This document shows positions 48,075 through 56,499 of a DNA stretch of 64,000 nt, one piece after another. The notes below the pieces were generated by a model. It was not told the origin of the DNA. It saw only the letters and a program-made list of their open reading frames with translations, and did no database searches. The DNA is from Gammaproteobacteria bacterium HGW-Gammaproteobacteria-11. Its GTDB lineage: Bacteria > Pseudomonadota > Gammaproteobacteria > Pseudomonadales > Pseudomonadaceae. The stretch is taken from assembly GCA_002840055.1 (NCBI GenBank), contig PGZJ01000002.1:186001-250000 (forward strand), read 5' to 3'. A program made the translations under genes and the position numbers. Position 1 is the stretch's first letter. Every line of letters starts with the position of its first letter.

Positions 48075-48479
48075 ATGCAGATCAAGACCTTCAACGATTT
48101 CCTCCAGGCCGCCAACGCCCAGCCGGAACCCCAGCGCCTGCTGTTTGTGCTGGCCCAGGCCGGGCTGCCGGACGATCCCAGCGACGAGGAGCGCCTGGCT
48201 TACGAACAGGGCGAAGGGGGCGTGCTCAGTCCGGTACTGTGCGTGGACAAATTGCCTGAGGAATTGCCACGCTTCGCGCAGTTGCTTGAGGAGTCGACAC
48301 AAACCGGCGTGCACTGGGATCTGGCCTTTGCCTCGGCCCTGTCCGGCCGGGCCGGTATTGCACCAACCAGTGACGAGGCGCTGCAACCGCTGCAAATGAT
48401 GGCCGAACAGGTCAAAGCCGGATTGATCACGCGCTTTCTGGTGATCAACCGCGACGGCGACCTGCTGCAAATCAGCTGA
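48075..48479 (+). CDS. Conserved small cytosolic protein, unknown function
   Basis: 134 residues, starting MQIKTFNDFLQAANAQPEPQ; acidic, with no membrane segment or cysteine cluster. GGAG lies 7 nt before the ATG. Proteins of this type are sometimes labelled ribonucleotide reductase subunit alpha in databases; I see no reductase motif here and do not adopt that name. Its end overlaps the convergent ADP-ribosylglycohydrolase gene by 8 nt. Confidence 0.75.
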   Translation: MQIKTFNDFLQAANAQPEPQRLLFVLAQAGLPDDPSDEERLAYEQGEGGVLSPVLCVDKLPEELPRFAQLLEESTQTGVHWDLAFASALSGRAGIAPTSDEALQPLQMMAEQVKAGLITRFLVINRDGDLLQIS

Positions 48480-49560
48480 GCGGTGCGGGTACCTGCTCCA
48501 CCAGGGCGCTGATCTCGGAGGCAATGGCCTGCTGCGCAACCAGTTGCTCAAACAGGCCAGGTACCTGCCCACTGACCAGCCCGAGCAGGGTCCCAAGCAC
48601 GGCGCCACGATGCACATTGTCACCGCCGACATTGCAATTGGCCTGCAAACCGGCCAGCGGATTATCCAGATAGCGCGCCGCCAGGTACAGCACCGAGGGC
48701 CACGAACCGCTGATATAGCAGGCGCTGGAAAACACCCCACCCACCACCTCGGCGTCACTGCGTCCGCGGGCCAGCAAGGCTGATAAATCAATGCCGCTGC
48801 GCTGCGCCGTGGCGATGATCAGCGCCAGCGCGGACTGGCTGTCCTGGCGATACAGCAACGCATCAAGCAGGTCCACATAGGCTGCACAGACCCGCGCCAG
48901 CTCGTCATCAGGATGGGTCAGAAACAGATGCTCGCGACACAACTGTTGCACCCGATCCAGTGCAGTGCCACGCAAGCGCTCGGCAAAAACCAATGGCGCG
49001 ATACTGACCAGCCCGCCAATCGAGGGGGTGTCGTGGGTAACCGCTGCGCAACGCTCCCAGGTTTTGCCGCTGTCCAGATTGGCGAAGAAGCCACGGTGAT
49101 AGGACTCAGCATAGGTATCGCCGTGCGCAGGCGGATCCGCCGTCATAAAACCGATATAAGCCTGCGCGTAAGCTTCACGCTGATACTCACCAGCCTGCGC
49201 GGCCAGACAACGCATCAGCAGCCTGGCACAGTGCGCATTCAGGGTATTCTCACCGGCCTGCATGCCCTGATGGTAGTGCATATTGGGCTGGCCCCAGTAA
49301 GCCCGCTTGCCCTTGAGGATCACCTCGCCCACGACCTCACGCTGGCGTTCGCCCTGGCCGCCGCGACCACCCCGGCTGGTGGAGTGCAGATTCATGATCG
49401 AGGAAGGATGATAGGTCGGCGCGGCTTCAAAGCCTTGTACGCCGCCGGGAAAAGCCTTGAGAATATCGTGCCGGTTATAGAACCAGTGCACCGGCATGGC
49501 CAGGGCATCGGCAACAAAGAGGGTACTTAACGCCGCACGGGCGCGATCCTGAGGTTGCAT
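48472..49560 (-). CDS. ADP-ribosylglycohydrolase family protein, variant active site
   Basis: 362 residues with the ARH fold signatures: LFVADALAMPVHWFY near the N-terminus, THDTPSIGGLVSIAPLVFAE in the middle and NVGGDNVHRGAVLGTLLGL near the C-terminus. In active ARH enzymes the last motif is GGDTDT with metal-binding Asp residues; here it is GGDNVHR, so classical de-ADP-ribosylation is doubtful. Convergent with the preceding gene; thrC follows upstream on the same strand with a hairpin between. Confidence 0.82.
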   Translation of the reverse strand: MQPQDRARAALSTLFVADALAMPVHWFYNRHDILKAFPGGVQGFEAAPTYHPSSIMNLHSTSRGGRGGQGERQREVVGEVILKGKRAYWGQPNMHYHQGMQAGENTLNAHCARLLMRCLAAQAGEYQREAYAQAYIGFMTADPPAHGDTYAESYHRGFFANLDSGKTWERCAAVTHDTPSIGGLVSIAPLVFAERLRGTALDRVQQLCREHLFLTHPDDELARVCAAYVDLLDALLYRQDSQSALALIIATAQRSGIDLSALLARGRSDAEVVGGVFSSACYISGSWPSVLYLAARYLDNPLAGLQANCNVGGDNVHRGAVLGTLLGLVSGQVPGLFEQLVAQQAIASEISALVEQVPAPLS

Positions 49561-49672
49561 CTGAGAGCTCCGCGTTAACCAGGCATCAGCATCCCAGCAT
49601 CACTGTCGGAGTACCAGCCAGGGGCCTGCGCCAAGTGTTGCCGCGCATGTCATGCCTGGCCAAACACGCAAC

Positions 49673-49703
49673 AGCCCGGCCTGACGCATTATCAGGCCGG
49701 GCT
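49673..49703 (-). terminator. Hairpin after thrC
   Basis: A perfect 12-bp inverted repeat (agcccggcctga with tcaggccgggct) and a 7-nt loop lie 12 nt after the thrC stop. The following minus-strand sequence, TTGCGTGTTTGG, is only moderately U-rich, so termination is likely but not certain. Confidence 0.65.
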
Positions 49704-49714
49704 GGCTGGCTCGA

Positions 49715-51124
49715 TTACAGCGGTTTGCCGCGGTTACCGTGGGCCGCCACAAAGGACTGAACATCCTGCAACTGATTGGCCAACACGGTGTATTTCTCTT
49801 CACGCTCGAACAAGTCAGCCAGGTGCGCAGGCAACGCCGGCTCCTGACCGACACCGGACTTGATCACCGCCTCCGGGAACTTGACCGGATGCGCTGTGCC
49901 CAGCGTAATCATCGGCGTGGACATCGAGCGACGGCATTCGCGCGCAGCGTGCACACCGATCGCGGTGTGCGGGTCCAGCAGCTCACCAGAGTCACGGAAT
50001 ACCTCGGCAATGGTAGCGCAGGTCTGCTCATCATCCACCGCCAGCGAGTCGAACAGGCGACGCGCTTCAGTCCAGCGCTCGGCCTCGACCGAGAGCTTGC
50101 CGGACTGCTTGAACTCGGCCATCAGCTTGCCAACCAGCTGGCCATTACGGCCATGCAGGTCAAACAGCAGACGCTCGAAGTTCGACGACACCATGATATC
50201 CATGGACGGCGACAGGGACGGATGCAGGGTGTCCTTGTCGTACTGATTGCCACTCATGAAGCGATGCAAAATGTCATTGCGGTTGGTCGCAACAATCAAC
50301 TGGCTGATCGGCAAACCCATATTGCGTGCCAGGTAGCCGGCAAAGATGTCGCCGAAATTACCGGTCGGCACCGAGAACGCCATGGAGCGTGCCGGCCCGC
50401 CGAGCTGCAGGGCAGCATGGAAGTAATAGACGATCTGCGCCATGATCCGCGCCCAGTTGATCGAGTTGACCGCCACCAGCCGCGTACCCTTGAGAAAGCT
50501 CTGGTCAGCAAAGCTGTCCTTGACCATCTCCTGACAGTCGTCAAAGTTGCCCTCGACAGCAATGTTGTGGATGTTCTCACCCATGATGGTGGTCATCTGC
50601 CGACGCTGTACCTCGGACACCCGGTTGTGCGGATGCAGGATAAAGATATCCACGTTCTCGCAACGACGGCAGCCTTCGATGGCCGCCGAGCCGGTATCAC
50701 CCGAGGTGGCACCCATGATCACCACCCGCTCGCCACGCTTCATCAGGAAATGATCGAGCAGACGACCCAGCAGTTGCAGGGCAAAATCCTTGAACGCCAG
50801 GGTCGGGCCATGGAAGAGTTCCAGCACCCACTCGTTGCCCGCCAACTGACGCAAAGGCGCCACCGCCTGATGGGCGAAAACCCCGTAGGTTTCTTCCAGG
50901 ATGCTGCGGAAATCGGCATCACTGATACTGCCCGTCACAAAGGGCCGCATCACATTGAAAGCCAGCTCGTGGTAAGGCAGGCCGGCCCAGGAGGCGATCT
51001 CTTCCTGGGTAAAACGCGGCAGATTCTCAGGCACGTACAGACCACCGTCAGTAGCCAGACCGGCGAGCAGTACGTCTTCAAAATTCAGGGCCGGTGCCTG
51101 GCCGCGGGTGCTTATATAGCGCAT
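49715..51124 (-). CDS. thrC: Threonine synthase
   Basis: PLP enzyme that converts O-phosphohomoserine to threonine. 469 residues, the longer gammaproteobacterial form. The PLP lysine is in GPTLAFKDFALQ and the phosphate-binding loop is GATSGDTGSAAIEG. The N-terminal MRYISTRGQAPALNFEDVLL is typical. It follows hom on the same strand; heptamer array C and a small hairpin (51131-51143) that overlaps its ribosome binding site separate them. Confidence 0.97.
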   Translation of the reverse strand: MRYISTRGQAPALNFEDVLLAGLATDGGLYVPENLPRFTQEEIASWAGLPYHELAFNVMRPFVTGSISDADFRSILEETYGVFAHQAVAPLRQLAGNEWVLELFHGPTLAFKDFALQLLGRLLDHFLMKRGERVVIMGATSGDTGSAAIEGCRRCENVDIFILHPHNRVSEVQRRQMTTIMGENIHNIAVEGNFDDCQEMVKDSFADQSFLKGTRLVAVNSINWARIMAQIVYYFHAALQLGGPARSMAFSVPTGNFGDIFAGYLARNMGLPISQLIVATNRNDILHRFMSGNQYDKDTLHPSLSPSMDIMVSSNFERLLFDLHGRNGQLVGKLMAEFKQSGKLSVEAERWTEARRLFDSLAVDDEQTCATIAEVFRDSGELLDPHTAIGVHAARECRRSMSTPMITLGTAHPVKFPEAVIKSGVGQEPALPAHLADLFEREEKYTVLANQLQDVQSFVAAHGNRGKPL

Positions 51125-51145
51125 CGTTACAAACCTTCGGTTTGA

Positions 51146-51227
51146 GCTTCAAGCCACAAGCCTCAAGCTGCAAGCAACCGGTCATGCTCCGGTGTACTTG
51201 CCACTTGCTGCTTGCCGCTTGCCGCTG
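51146..51227 (-). repeat. Heptamer repeat array C (inverted arms)
   Basis: On the minus strand, starting at the first base after the hom TAA, the units are CAGCGGC, AAGCGGC, AAGCAGC, AAGTGGC and AAGTACA. A central hairpin ACCGG-N7-CCGGT (51177-51193) follows, then the opposing arm 51146-51175 with GCTTG units. The transcript between hom and thrC should fold into one long interrupted hairpin. Confidence 0.85.
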
Positions 51228-52532
51228 TTAGTTCAGTTGTTCCACCCGGATCCGCATCAGCGGGCCGGCGATGTCATCGAGGGCTTCGAGGGCGGCGATG
51301 GCGTCGTTCATTTTCTGTTCGCGCACGCGGTGCGTCATCAGAATGATCGGTACCAGGCCATCCTGCTCTTCGGCTTCCTTCTGCAGGATCGACTCGATAT
51401 TGATCCCGCGCTCGGACAGGATGGTGGCGACCTTGGCTAGCACGCCGGGACGATCCTTGGCCTGGATACGCAGGTAATAGGCGGTCTCCACCTGACCGAC
51501 TGGCAATACCGGCAGATCCGACAGGGCATTGGCCTGAAAGGCCAGGTGTGGCACGCGGTTGTTCGGATCAGTGGTCAAGGTGCGCACCACATCAATGATG
51601 TCAGCCACCACCGAGGAGGCGGTTGGCTCGGCACCGGCACCGGCACCGTAATACAGCGTCGAACCCACGGCATCACCATGCACCATGACCGCGTTCATCA
51701 CGCCATGCACATTGGCGATCAGGCGATCCGCCGGAATCAGCGTCGGATGCACGCGCAGTTCGACACCTTCGGACGTGCGACGGGCAACACCCAAATGCTT
51801 GATACGGTAGCCGAAGGCTTCGGCGTAGGCGACATCGGCGGTGGTCAGCTTGCTGATCCCCTCGGTGTAGGCCTTGTCGAACTGCAGCGGAATGCCAAAG
51901 GCAATCGAGGCCAGGATGGTCAGCTTGTGCGCAGCATCAATGCCCTCAACGTCAAAGGTCGGGTCCGCTTCGGCATAACCCAGGGCCTGGGCTTCAGCCA
52001 GCACATCGTCAAAGGTCCGGCCCTTGTCGCGCATTTCGGTCAGAATAAAGTTACCGGTGCCGTTGATGATGCCGGCAAGCCAATTGATCTGGTTGGCGGC
52101 CAGACCTTCACGCACGGCCTTGATGATCGGGATACCACCGGCGACGGACGCCTCGAAGGCGACCATGACGCCCTTGGCGCTGGCCGCAGCAAAGATCTCG
52201 TTGCCATGCACGGCAATCAAGGCCTTGTTGGCCGTGACCACATGCTTGCCATTGGCGATGGCCTGCAACACTACCTCGCGGGCCACGCCGTAACCGCCGA
52301 TCAGCTCGACAATGATGTCGATCTCGGGATTGTTGACGACGGCAAAGACATCCTCGGTGACCGGGGTATCACCCAGATTACACGCCGGATTCAGATGGCG
52401 AGCAGCAATCTGCGCCACTTCAATGCCGCGTCCGGCCCGCCGGGCAATTTCCACCGCGTTGCGCTGCAAGACATTGAAGGTGCCACCACCAACGGTGCCC
52501 AAACCACAGATTCCCACTTTCACCGGTTTCAA
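51228..52532 (-). CDS. hom: Homoserine dehydrogenase
   Basis: Reduces aspartate semialdehyde to homoserine for threonine and methionine synthesis. 434 residues: NAD(P)-binding domain (KVGICGLGTVGGGTFNVLQR), catalytic domain with GIINGTGNFILTEM and the lysine-containing EGIDAAHKLTILASIAFG, and a C-terminal ACT domain (YYLRIQAKDRPGVLAKVATI). The start is a TTG at 52532, which aligns with the known N-terminus MKPVKVG; a GTG three codons on is an alternative. Confidence 0.96.
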   Translation of the reverse strand: MKPVKVGICGLGTVGGGTFNVLQRNAVEIARRAGRGIEVAQIAARHLNPACNLGDTPVTEDVFAVVNNPEIDIIVELIGGYGVAREVVLQAIANGKHVVTANKALIAVHGNEIFAAASAKGVMVAFEASVAGGIPIIKAVREGLAANQINWLAGIINGTGNFILTEMRDKGRTFDDVLAEAQALGYAEADPTFDVEGIDAAHKLTILASIAFGIPLQFDKAYTEGISKLTTADVAYAEAFGYRIKHLGVARRTSEGVELRVHPTLIPADRLIANVHGVMNAVMVHGDAVGSTLYYGAGAGAEPTASSVVADIIDVVRTLTTDPNNRVPHLAFQANALSDLPVLPVGQVETAYYLRIQAKDRPGVLAKVATILSERGINIESILQKEAEEQDGLVPIILMTHRVREQKMNDAIAALEALDDIAGPLMRIRVEQLN

Positions 52533-52587
52533 ACTCTGGCCCCCACTTGAACTGTTAATTAAAGAATTGTTTGGAAAAAATCAGCCT

Positions 52588-53334
52588 TTACTGATTGGCC
52601 AGCGCCTCGGCTGCCAGGGTCGCTGCCGGGGTATAACCAGGCTGCAAGACACCATTGGCAAAGAAGATCGCCGGCGTACCCTTGACGCCCAGCTGCTGAC
52701 CAAACAGCAGTTGTTCGACCACCGGATTGTCACAGGTCTTCGGCTCTACCGGCTCACCGGCCTTGGCCAGTGTCATGGCCGCCTGGCGGTCATCGGCACA
52801 CCAGATGGACTGCATGGTGGCAGCACTTGCCTCGTTCGGTCCGCTGCGCGGAAAGGCCGCATAGCGCACCTCGATGCCCAGCTGGTTGAGCTCTTCAACC
52901 TCCTGATGCAGGACGCGACAGTAACCGCAATCGACATCGGTAAAGACCGTGATATGGGTCTTGGGCTCGTCCGCACCAAAGATCACCAACTCGTCACGCG
53001 GCATGTTGTTGACCGCATCACGAACGCTCTCGGCCTCGACCCGCGCCGTCAGATTGACCATGCGTTCCCCGCTGATATCCAGCAAGGCACCTTCCAGCAA
53101 CAACGCACCGTCTTCCGAGGCATACAGCACGCGCCCGGTGCTGGTCATTACCTGCATCACACCGGGCAGCGCCGACGGCTCAACGCTACGCACCTGCGCA
53201 GGCAATCCCAGACGCTCGAAATGGGCACTCAGGGCGGCAGCCGTATCCACTTGGGTGGCTGACGCAGGCTCCTCGGCCATGACATTGAATACCGTCAAGG
53301 CCAGAAAGCCGGCGGCAAGGTAATTCATTCGCAT
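52588..53334 (-). CDS. dsbC: Thiol:disulfide interchange protein DsbC
   Basis: Periplasmic disulfide isomerase. 248 residues with a signal peptide (about 1-20, ending NVMA), an N-terminal dimerisation domain and a thioredoxin-fold domain with the active site CGYC in FTDVDCGYCRVLHQEV; the cis-Pro loop is GVKGTPAIFFANG. A second cysteine pair (IWCADD and KTCDNP) is typical of the family. Lies between xerD and hom on one strand as in Pseudomonas. Confidence 0.95.
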   Translation of the reverse strand: MRMNYLAAGFLALTVFNVMAEEPASATQVDTAAALSAHFERLGLPAQVRSVEPSALPGVMQVMTSTGRVLYASEDGALLLEGALLDISGERMVNLTARVEAESVRDAVNNMPRDELVIFGADEPKTHITVFTDVDCGYCRVLHQEVEELNQLGIEVRYAAFPRSGPNEASAATMQSIWCADDRQAAMTLAKAGEPVEPKTCDNPVVEQLLFGQQLGVKGTPAIFFANGVLQPGYTPAATLAAEALANQ

Positions 53335-53382
53335 TATTCAGTCCTCATTCAAGGCTGCCAAGCTTAGCATGAAAGATGCCAC

Positions 53383-54306
53383 TCACCCACGGGGATGATG
53401 GCTTGCATGCAGATCGCGCAAACGCTGACGGGCAATATGTGTGTAGATCTGTGTCGTCGACAGATCACTGTGCCCCAGCAGCATCTGCACGACCCGCAAA
53501 TCAGCGCCGTGATTGAGCAGATGGGTGGCAAATGCATGGCGCAGGGTATGCGGTGACAACGAGCGATTAATCCCCGCCTGCAGGGCATGCAGCTTGATGC
53601 GATGCCAGAAGGTCTGACGCGTCATCTCCCGCCCCTGTCGACTGGGAAACACCACGTCACTGGGCTGCCCAGCCAGCAGCTCGGCACGCCCTTCACGCAG
53701 ATAACGCTCAAGCCAGGCCAGGGCCTCCTCACCCAGGGGTACCAAGCGCTCCTTGCTGCCCTTGCCCGTTACCCGTACCACGCCTTGACGCAGGTTCAAC
53801 TGATCCAGCCGCAGGCCGGTCAGCTCACTGACACGCAGACCGCAGGCATACAGCACCTCAAGCATGCAGCGGTCGCGCAGACCCAAACTGTCGTCGACAT
53901 CCGGCGCCGCCAACAGCGCCTCGACCTCGGCCTCACTCAGGGATTTGGGCAAGGGTCGACCCAGTTTCGGCAACTCGATATCCAGGGTCGGGTCCTGACT
54001 GATGCGGTTCTGACGCAATGCATGGCGATAAAAACCGCGCACACAGGACAGTAATCGGGCCGTGGAGCGGGCCTGATAACCCTGACCAATGCGCCAGCCC
54101 AGATGCTCCATCAGATCGGCACGTGATGCCTGCAGCAAATGGCTACCACGCCCGGCCAGCCAACTGGCCAGATGCTCAAGATCAGTGCGATAAGCTTCCA
54201 GCGTCGGCCGCGCCAGCCCGCGTTCCAGCCATAGACTGTCGACGTAGTCGGCCACCAGACGCTGCTCTGCCTCGCTGATCACAGCCTTGGGCATGGGATG
54301 CTGCAT
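53383..54306 (-). CDS. xerD: Site-specific tyrosine recombinase XerD
   Basis: Works with XerC at dif to resolve chromosome dimers. 307 residues. The catalytic set is visible: Arg in LYACGLRVSELTGL, Lys in GKGSKERLVPLG, HxxR in LSPHTLRHAFATHLL, His in LLGHSDLSTTQIYTHI and the nucleophilic Tyr in IYTHI. Housekeeping position beside dsbC, so it is not a mobile integrase. Confidence 0.95.
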   Translation of the reverse strand: MQHPMPKAVISEAEQRLVADYVDSLWLERGLARPTLEAYRTDLEHLASWLAGRGSHLLQASRADLMEHLGWRIGQGYQARSTARLLSCVRGFYRHALRQNRISQDPTLDIELPKLGRPLPKSLSEAEVEALLAAPDVDDSLGLRDRCMLEVLYACGLRVSELTGLRLDQLNLRQGVVRVTGKGSKERLVPLGEEALAWLERYLREGRAELLAGQPSDVVFPSRQGREMTRQTFWHRIKLHALQAGINRSLSPHTLRHAFATHLLNHGADLRVVQMLLGHSDLSTTQIYTHIARQRLRDLHASHHPRG

Positions 54307-54361
54307 GGGTGCTTTACCTGCCTGACGGAAAAAGGTCTGACCATCTTACTGCAAACAACAA

Positions 54362-54385
54362 AAAAGCAGCCCGAAGGCTGCTTTT
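54362..54385 (-). terminator. Intrinsic terminator of the rpsP-rimM-trmD-rplS operon
   Basis: A 10-bp stem, AAAAGCAGCC-TTCG-GGCTGCTTTT on the minus strand, continues into TTGTTGTTTG. It lies 24 nt after the rplS stop and before xerD. The symmetric A/T ends could also work on the plus strand. Confidence 0.9.
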
Positions 54386-54408
54386 CTTTACGCAGGTAAA
54401 GCGTCCGA

Positions 54409-54756
54409 TCAGGACAGCTTTTCCTTGATGCGTGCGGCACGACCGGACAGGTCACGCAGGTAGTACAGCTTGGCTTTACGTACATCACCACGACGCTTGA
54501 CGGTAATGCTGTCAACCAGCGGCGAGTAGCTCTGGAAGGTACGCTCTACGCCAACACCGTTGGAGATTTTACGCACGGTAAAGGCCGAGTTCAGACCACG
54601 GTTACGCTTACCGATAACCACGCCTTCAAAGGCCTGCAGACGGGAACGGTCGCCTTCCTTCACTTTAACCTGAACGATGACAGTGTCACCCGGTGCAAAG
54701 GGGGGCAACTGCTTGCTCATCTGCTCAGCTTCGATCTGGGCAATAATATTGGACAT
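54409..54756 (-). CDS. rplS: 50S ribosomal protein L19
   Basis: Sits at the 30S-50S interface. 115 residues from the ATG at 54756, with AGGAG 7 nt upstream. Family motifs [38 protein letters not shown] and [20 protein letters not shown] are intact. Last gene of the operon, followed by a strong terminator. Confidence 0.98.
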   Translation of the reverse strand: MSNIIAQIEAEQMSKQLPPFAPGDTVIVQVKVKEGDRSRLQAFEGVVIGKRNRGLNSAFTVRKISNGVGVERTFQSYSPLVDSITVKRRGDVRKAKLYYLRDLSGRAARIKEKLS

Positions 54757-54788
54757 TTCTCTCTCCTGCACAAGCCGCCGGACTTGCA

Positions 54789-55538
54789 TCAATGGTTATC
54801 GGTTTCCTGTTCGCGGATAAATTCCGCCAACAGCTGCTGCTGTTCTTTGCTCAGCGTTAAATCCTTGAGCAACTCTGGTCGACGTAGCCAGGTTCTGCCC
54901 AGGGACTGCTTGAGACGCCAGCGCCGGATCAGTTCATGATTACCACTGAGCAGCACCTCCGGTACGCGCCGCTCGGCAAACTCTTCCGGCCGGGTGTAAT
55001 GCGGACAATCCAGCCACCCTTCCGAAAACGAATCCTCTTCCGCTGATGCCGCATGCCCAAGCACGCCAGGAATCAATCGGGTTACTGCATCCAGAAGCAC
55101 CATGGCTCCCAGTTCACCACCGGACAACACGTAGTCGCCGATGGAAATTTCTTCATCAACGCACATCTCGATGATGCGTTCGTCGATGCCTTCGTAGCGC
55201 CCGCATAACAGCACCAGGCTGTCCAGCTGAGCCAACTCGGCGGCCCGTTGCTGGGTCAGCGGCTGGCCCTGGGGTGACAGGTAGATCACCCGGGGCGTCG
55301 AGGGCGCCTGCTGCCTGGCCGCTTCAATGGCGTCCAGCAGTGGCTCGACCTTCATCAGCATGCCGGGACCGCCACCAAAGGGCCGGTCATCCACCGTCCG
55401 ATGACGGTCATGGGCATGCTCACGTGGATTACTGAAGACCAACTGCAACTGACCGCGCTTAACTGCGCGACCCGTCACACCGTATTCAGTCAGAGCCGCA
55501 AACATCTCGGGGAACAGGGTTACTACACCGGCCCACAC
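54789..55538 (-). CDS. trmD: tRNA (guanine-37-N1)-methyltransferase
   Basis: Methylates G37 of tRNAs that read CNN codons, preventing frameshifts. 249 residues. The SPOUT-fold knot motifs are [29 protein letters not shown] and [19 protein letters not shown]. It begins with GTG at 55538, three bases after the rimM stop. Confidence 0.97.
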   Translation of the reverse strand: MWAGVVTLFPEMFAALTEYGVTGRAVKRGQLQLVFSNPREHAHDRHRTVDDRPFGGGPGMLMKVEPLLDAIEAARQQAPSTPRVIYLSPQGQPLTQQRAAELAQLDSLVLLCGRYEGIDERIIEMCVDEEISIGDYVLSGGELGAMVLLDAVTRLIPGVLGHAASAEEDSFSEGWLDCPHYTRPEEFAERRVPEVLLSGNHELIRRWRLKQSLGRTWLRRPELLKDLTLSKEQQQLLAEFIREQETDNH

Positions 55539-55541
55539 CGA

Positions 55542-56084
55542 TCAGAACTCCGGATCCCAGTCCACCTGCATCACACCTGACTGCAGATCAACCGATTTCA
55601 CGTACAGATCAGGCAAATAAGGCAATAACCGCTCGCGCTGATCCAGACTGCCCGCACAGGGCTTGACTACCATCACATCGTTCGAGCCGGTTTCCAGCAG
55701 GTGGTCTATGCAACCCAGTAGCTGACCTTCGAGGGTCACTACCTGCAAACCTTCCAACTGGTTCCAGTAATACTCGCCTGGCTCGAGAGCCGGCAGCGCA
55801 GCGCGCTCAACACAGATCTCGAAGTCACCCAAGGCCTGTGCCTGGTCCCGGTCGGTCACACCTTCCAGATCAACCACCAGCACGCGACCCTGAACCCGGC
55901 CCTTGAGCACATTGACGGTACGCGTTTCCGCTCCCCGTCGGAGCACCCACTGCGGGTAGTCCAGAATGTTATCCAGCGGGTCGGTTTCGGAGTACACCTT
56001 GACCGAGCCGCGAATGCCGTGAACCGAGACGATCTTTCCCAACACCACCCAGGGCGATGTGGCCGATTCCGGCAAAGAAGTCAT
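55542..56084 (-). CDS. rimM: Ribosome maturation factor RimM
   Basis: Assists assembly of the 30S head by binding S19. 180 residues with an N-terminal RimM domain (VVLGKIVSVHGIRGSVKVYS) and a C-terminal PRC-barrel (EYYWNQLEGLQVVTLEGQLL). The ATG follows the rpsP stop by one base, so the two are coupled. Confidence 0.97.
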   Translation of the reverse strand: MTSLPESATSPWVVLGKIVSVHGIRGSVKVYSETDPLDNILDYPQWVLRRGAETRTVNVLKGRVQGRVLVVDLEGVTDRDQAQALGDFEICVERAALPALEPGEYYWNQLEGLQVVTLEGQLLGCIDHLLETGSNDVMVVKPCAGSLDQRERLLPYLPDLYVKSVDLQSGVMQVDWDPEF

Positions 56085-56085
56085 A

Positions 56086-56334
56086 TCAGGCAGAGGCCTG
56101 AGTTTCCTTCAGCAGCGCAGCAACGCGGTCAGAAGGCTGTGCGCCCTGACCCAGCCAGTAGCTGACGCGCTCCTGGTTCACTGACAGACGAATTTCAGCA
56201 CCGCTGGCAACGGGGTTGAAAAAACCAACGCGCTCAACGAAACGGCCATCACGGGCGTTACGGCTGTTGGCAACAGTCAGGTGATAGAAAGGGCGCTTCT
56301 TGGAGCCACCACGAGCAAGACGAATGGTTACCAT
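56086..56334 (-). CDS. rpsP: 30S ribosomal protein S16
   Basis: 82 residues, starting [20 protein letters not shown], a near-invariant S16 N-terminus. First gene of rpsP-rimM-trmD-rplS, with a sigma-70-like promoter upstream. Confidence 0.98.
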   Translation of the reverse strand: MVTIRLARGGSKKRPFYHLTVANSRNARDGRFVERVGFFNPVASGAEIRLSVNQERVSYWLGQGAQPSDRVAALLKETQASA

Positions 56335-56419
56335 GTGGACATCGTTTCCTGTAATTGAGTAACGCTCATTGATTCATGCCGGGCAACGGATCAAGTCCGA
56401 CATACCCGAAAGGTCGCGT

Positions 56420-56448
56420 ATTCTACGGAATATCGCGGCTATTGAAAA
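56420..56448 (-). promoter_or_regulatory. Sigma-70 promoter of the rpsP operon
   Basis: On the minus strand TTTTCA (56448-56443), 17-nt spacer, TAGAAT (56425-56420). The transcript would start about 80 nt before the rpsP ATG. Confidence 0.6.
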
Positions 56449-56499
56449 CTGTTTTTTGATCAACCCCTGAACAGCCTGCCGGCAAAGCCGGCCGCTGCC

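Noticed and set aside
48075..48479. Ribonucleotide reductase alpha subunit
   Set aside because: The name circulates for similar small proteins, but 134 residues without any reductase motif cannot be that enzyme.
49739..51145. 468-codon open frame on the plus strand
   Set aside because: Antisense to thrC; composition rich in His, Arg and Gln is typical of a shadow frame.
53383..54306. Tyrosine recombinase as a mark of a mobile element
   Set aside because: Sequence and neighbours (dsbC, hom, thrC) identify the chromosomal XerD; no att repeats or cargo genes are next to it.
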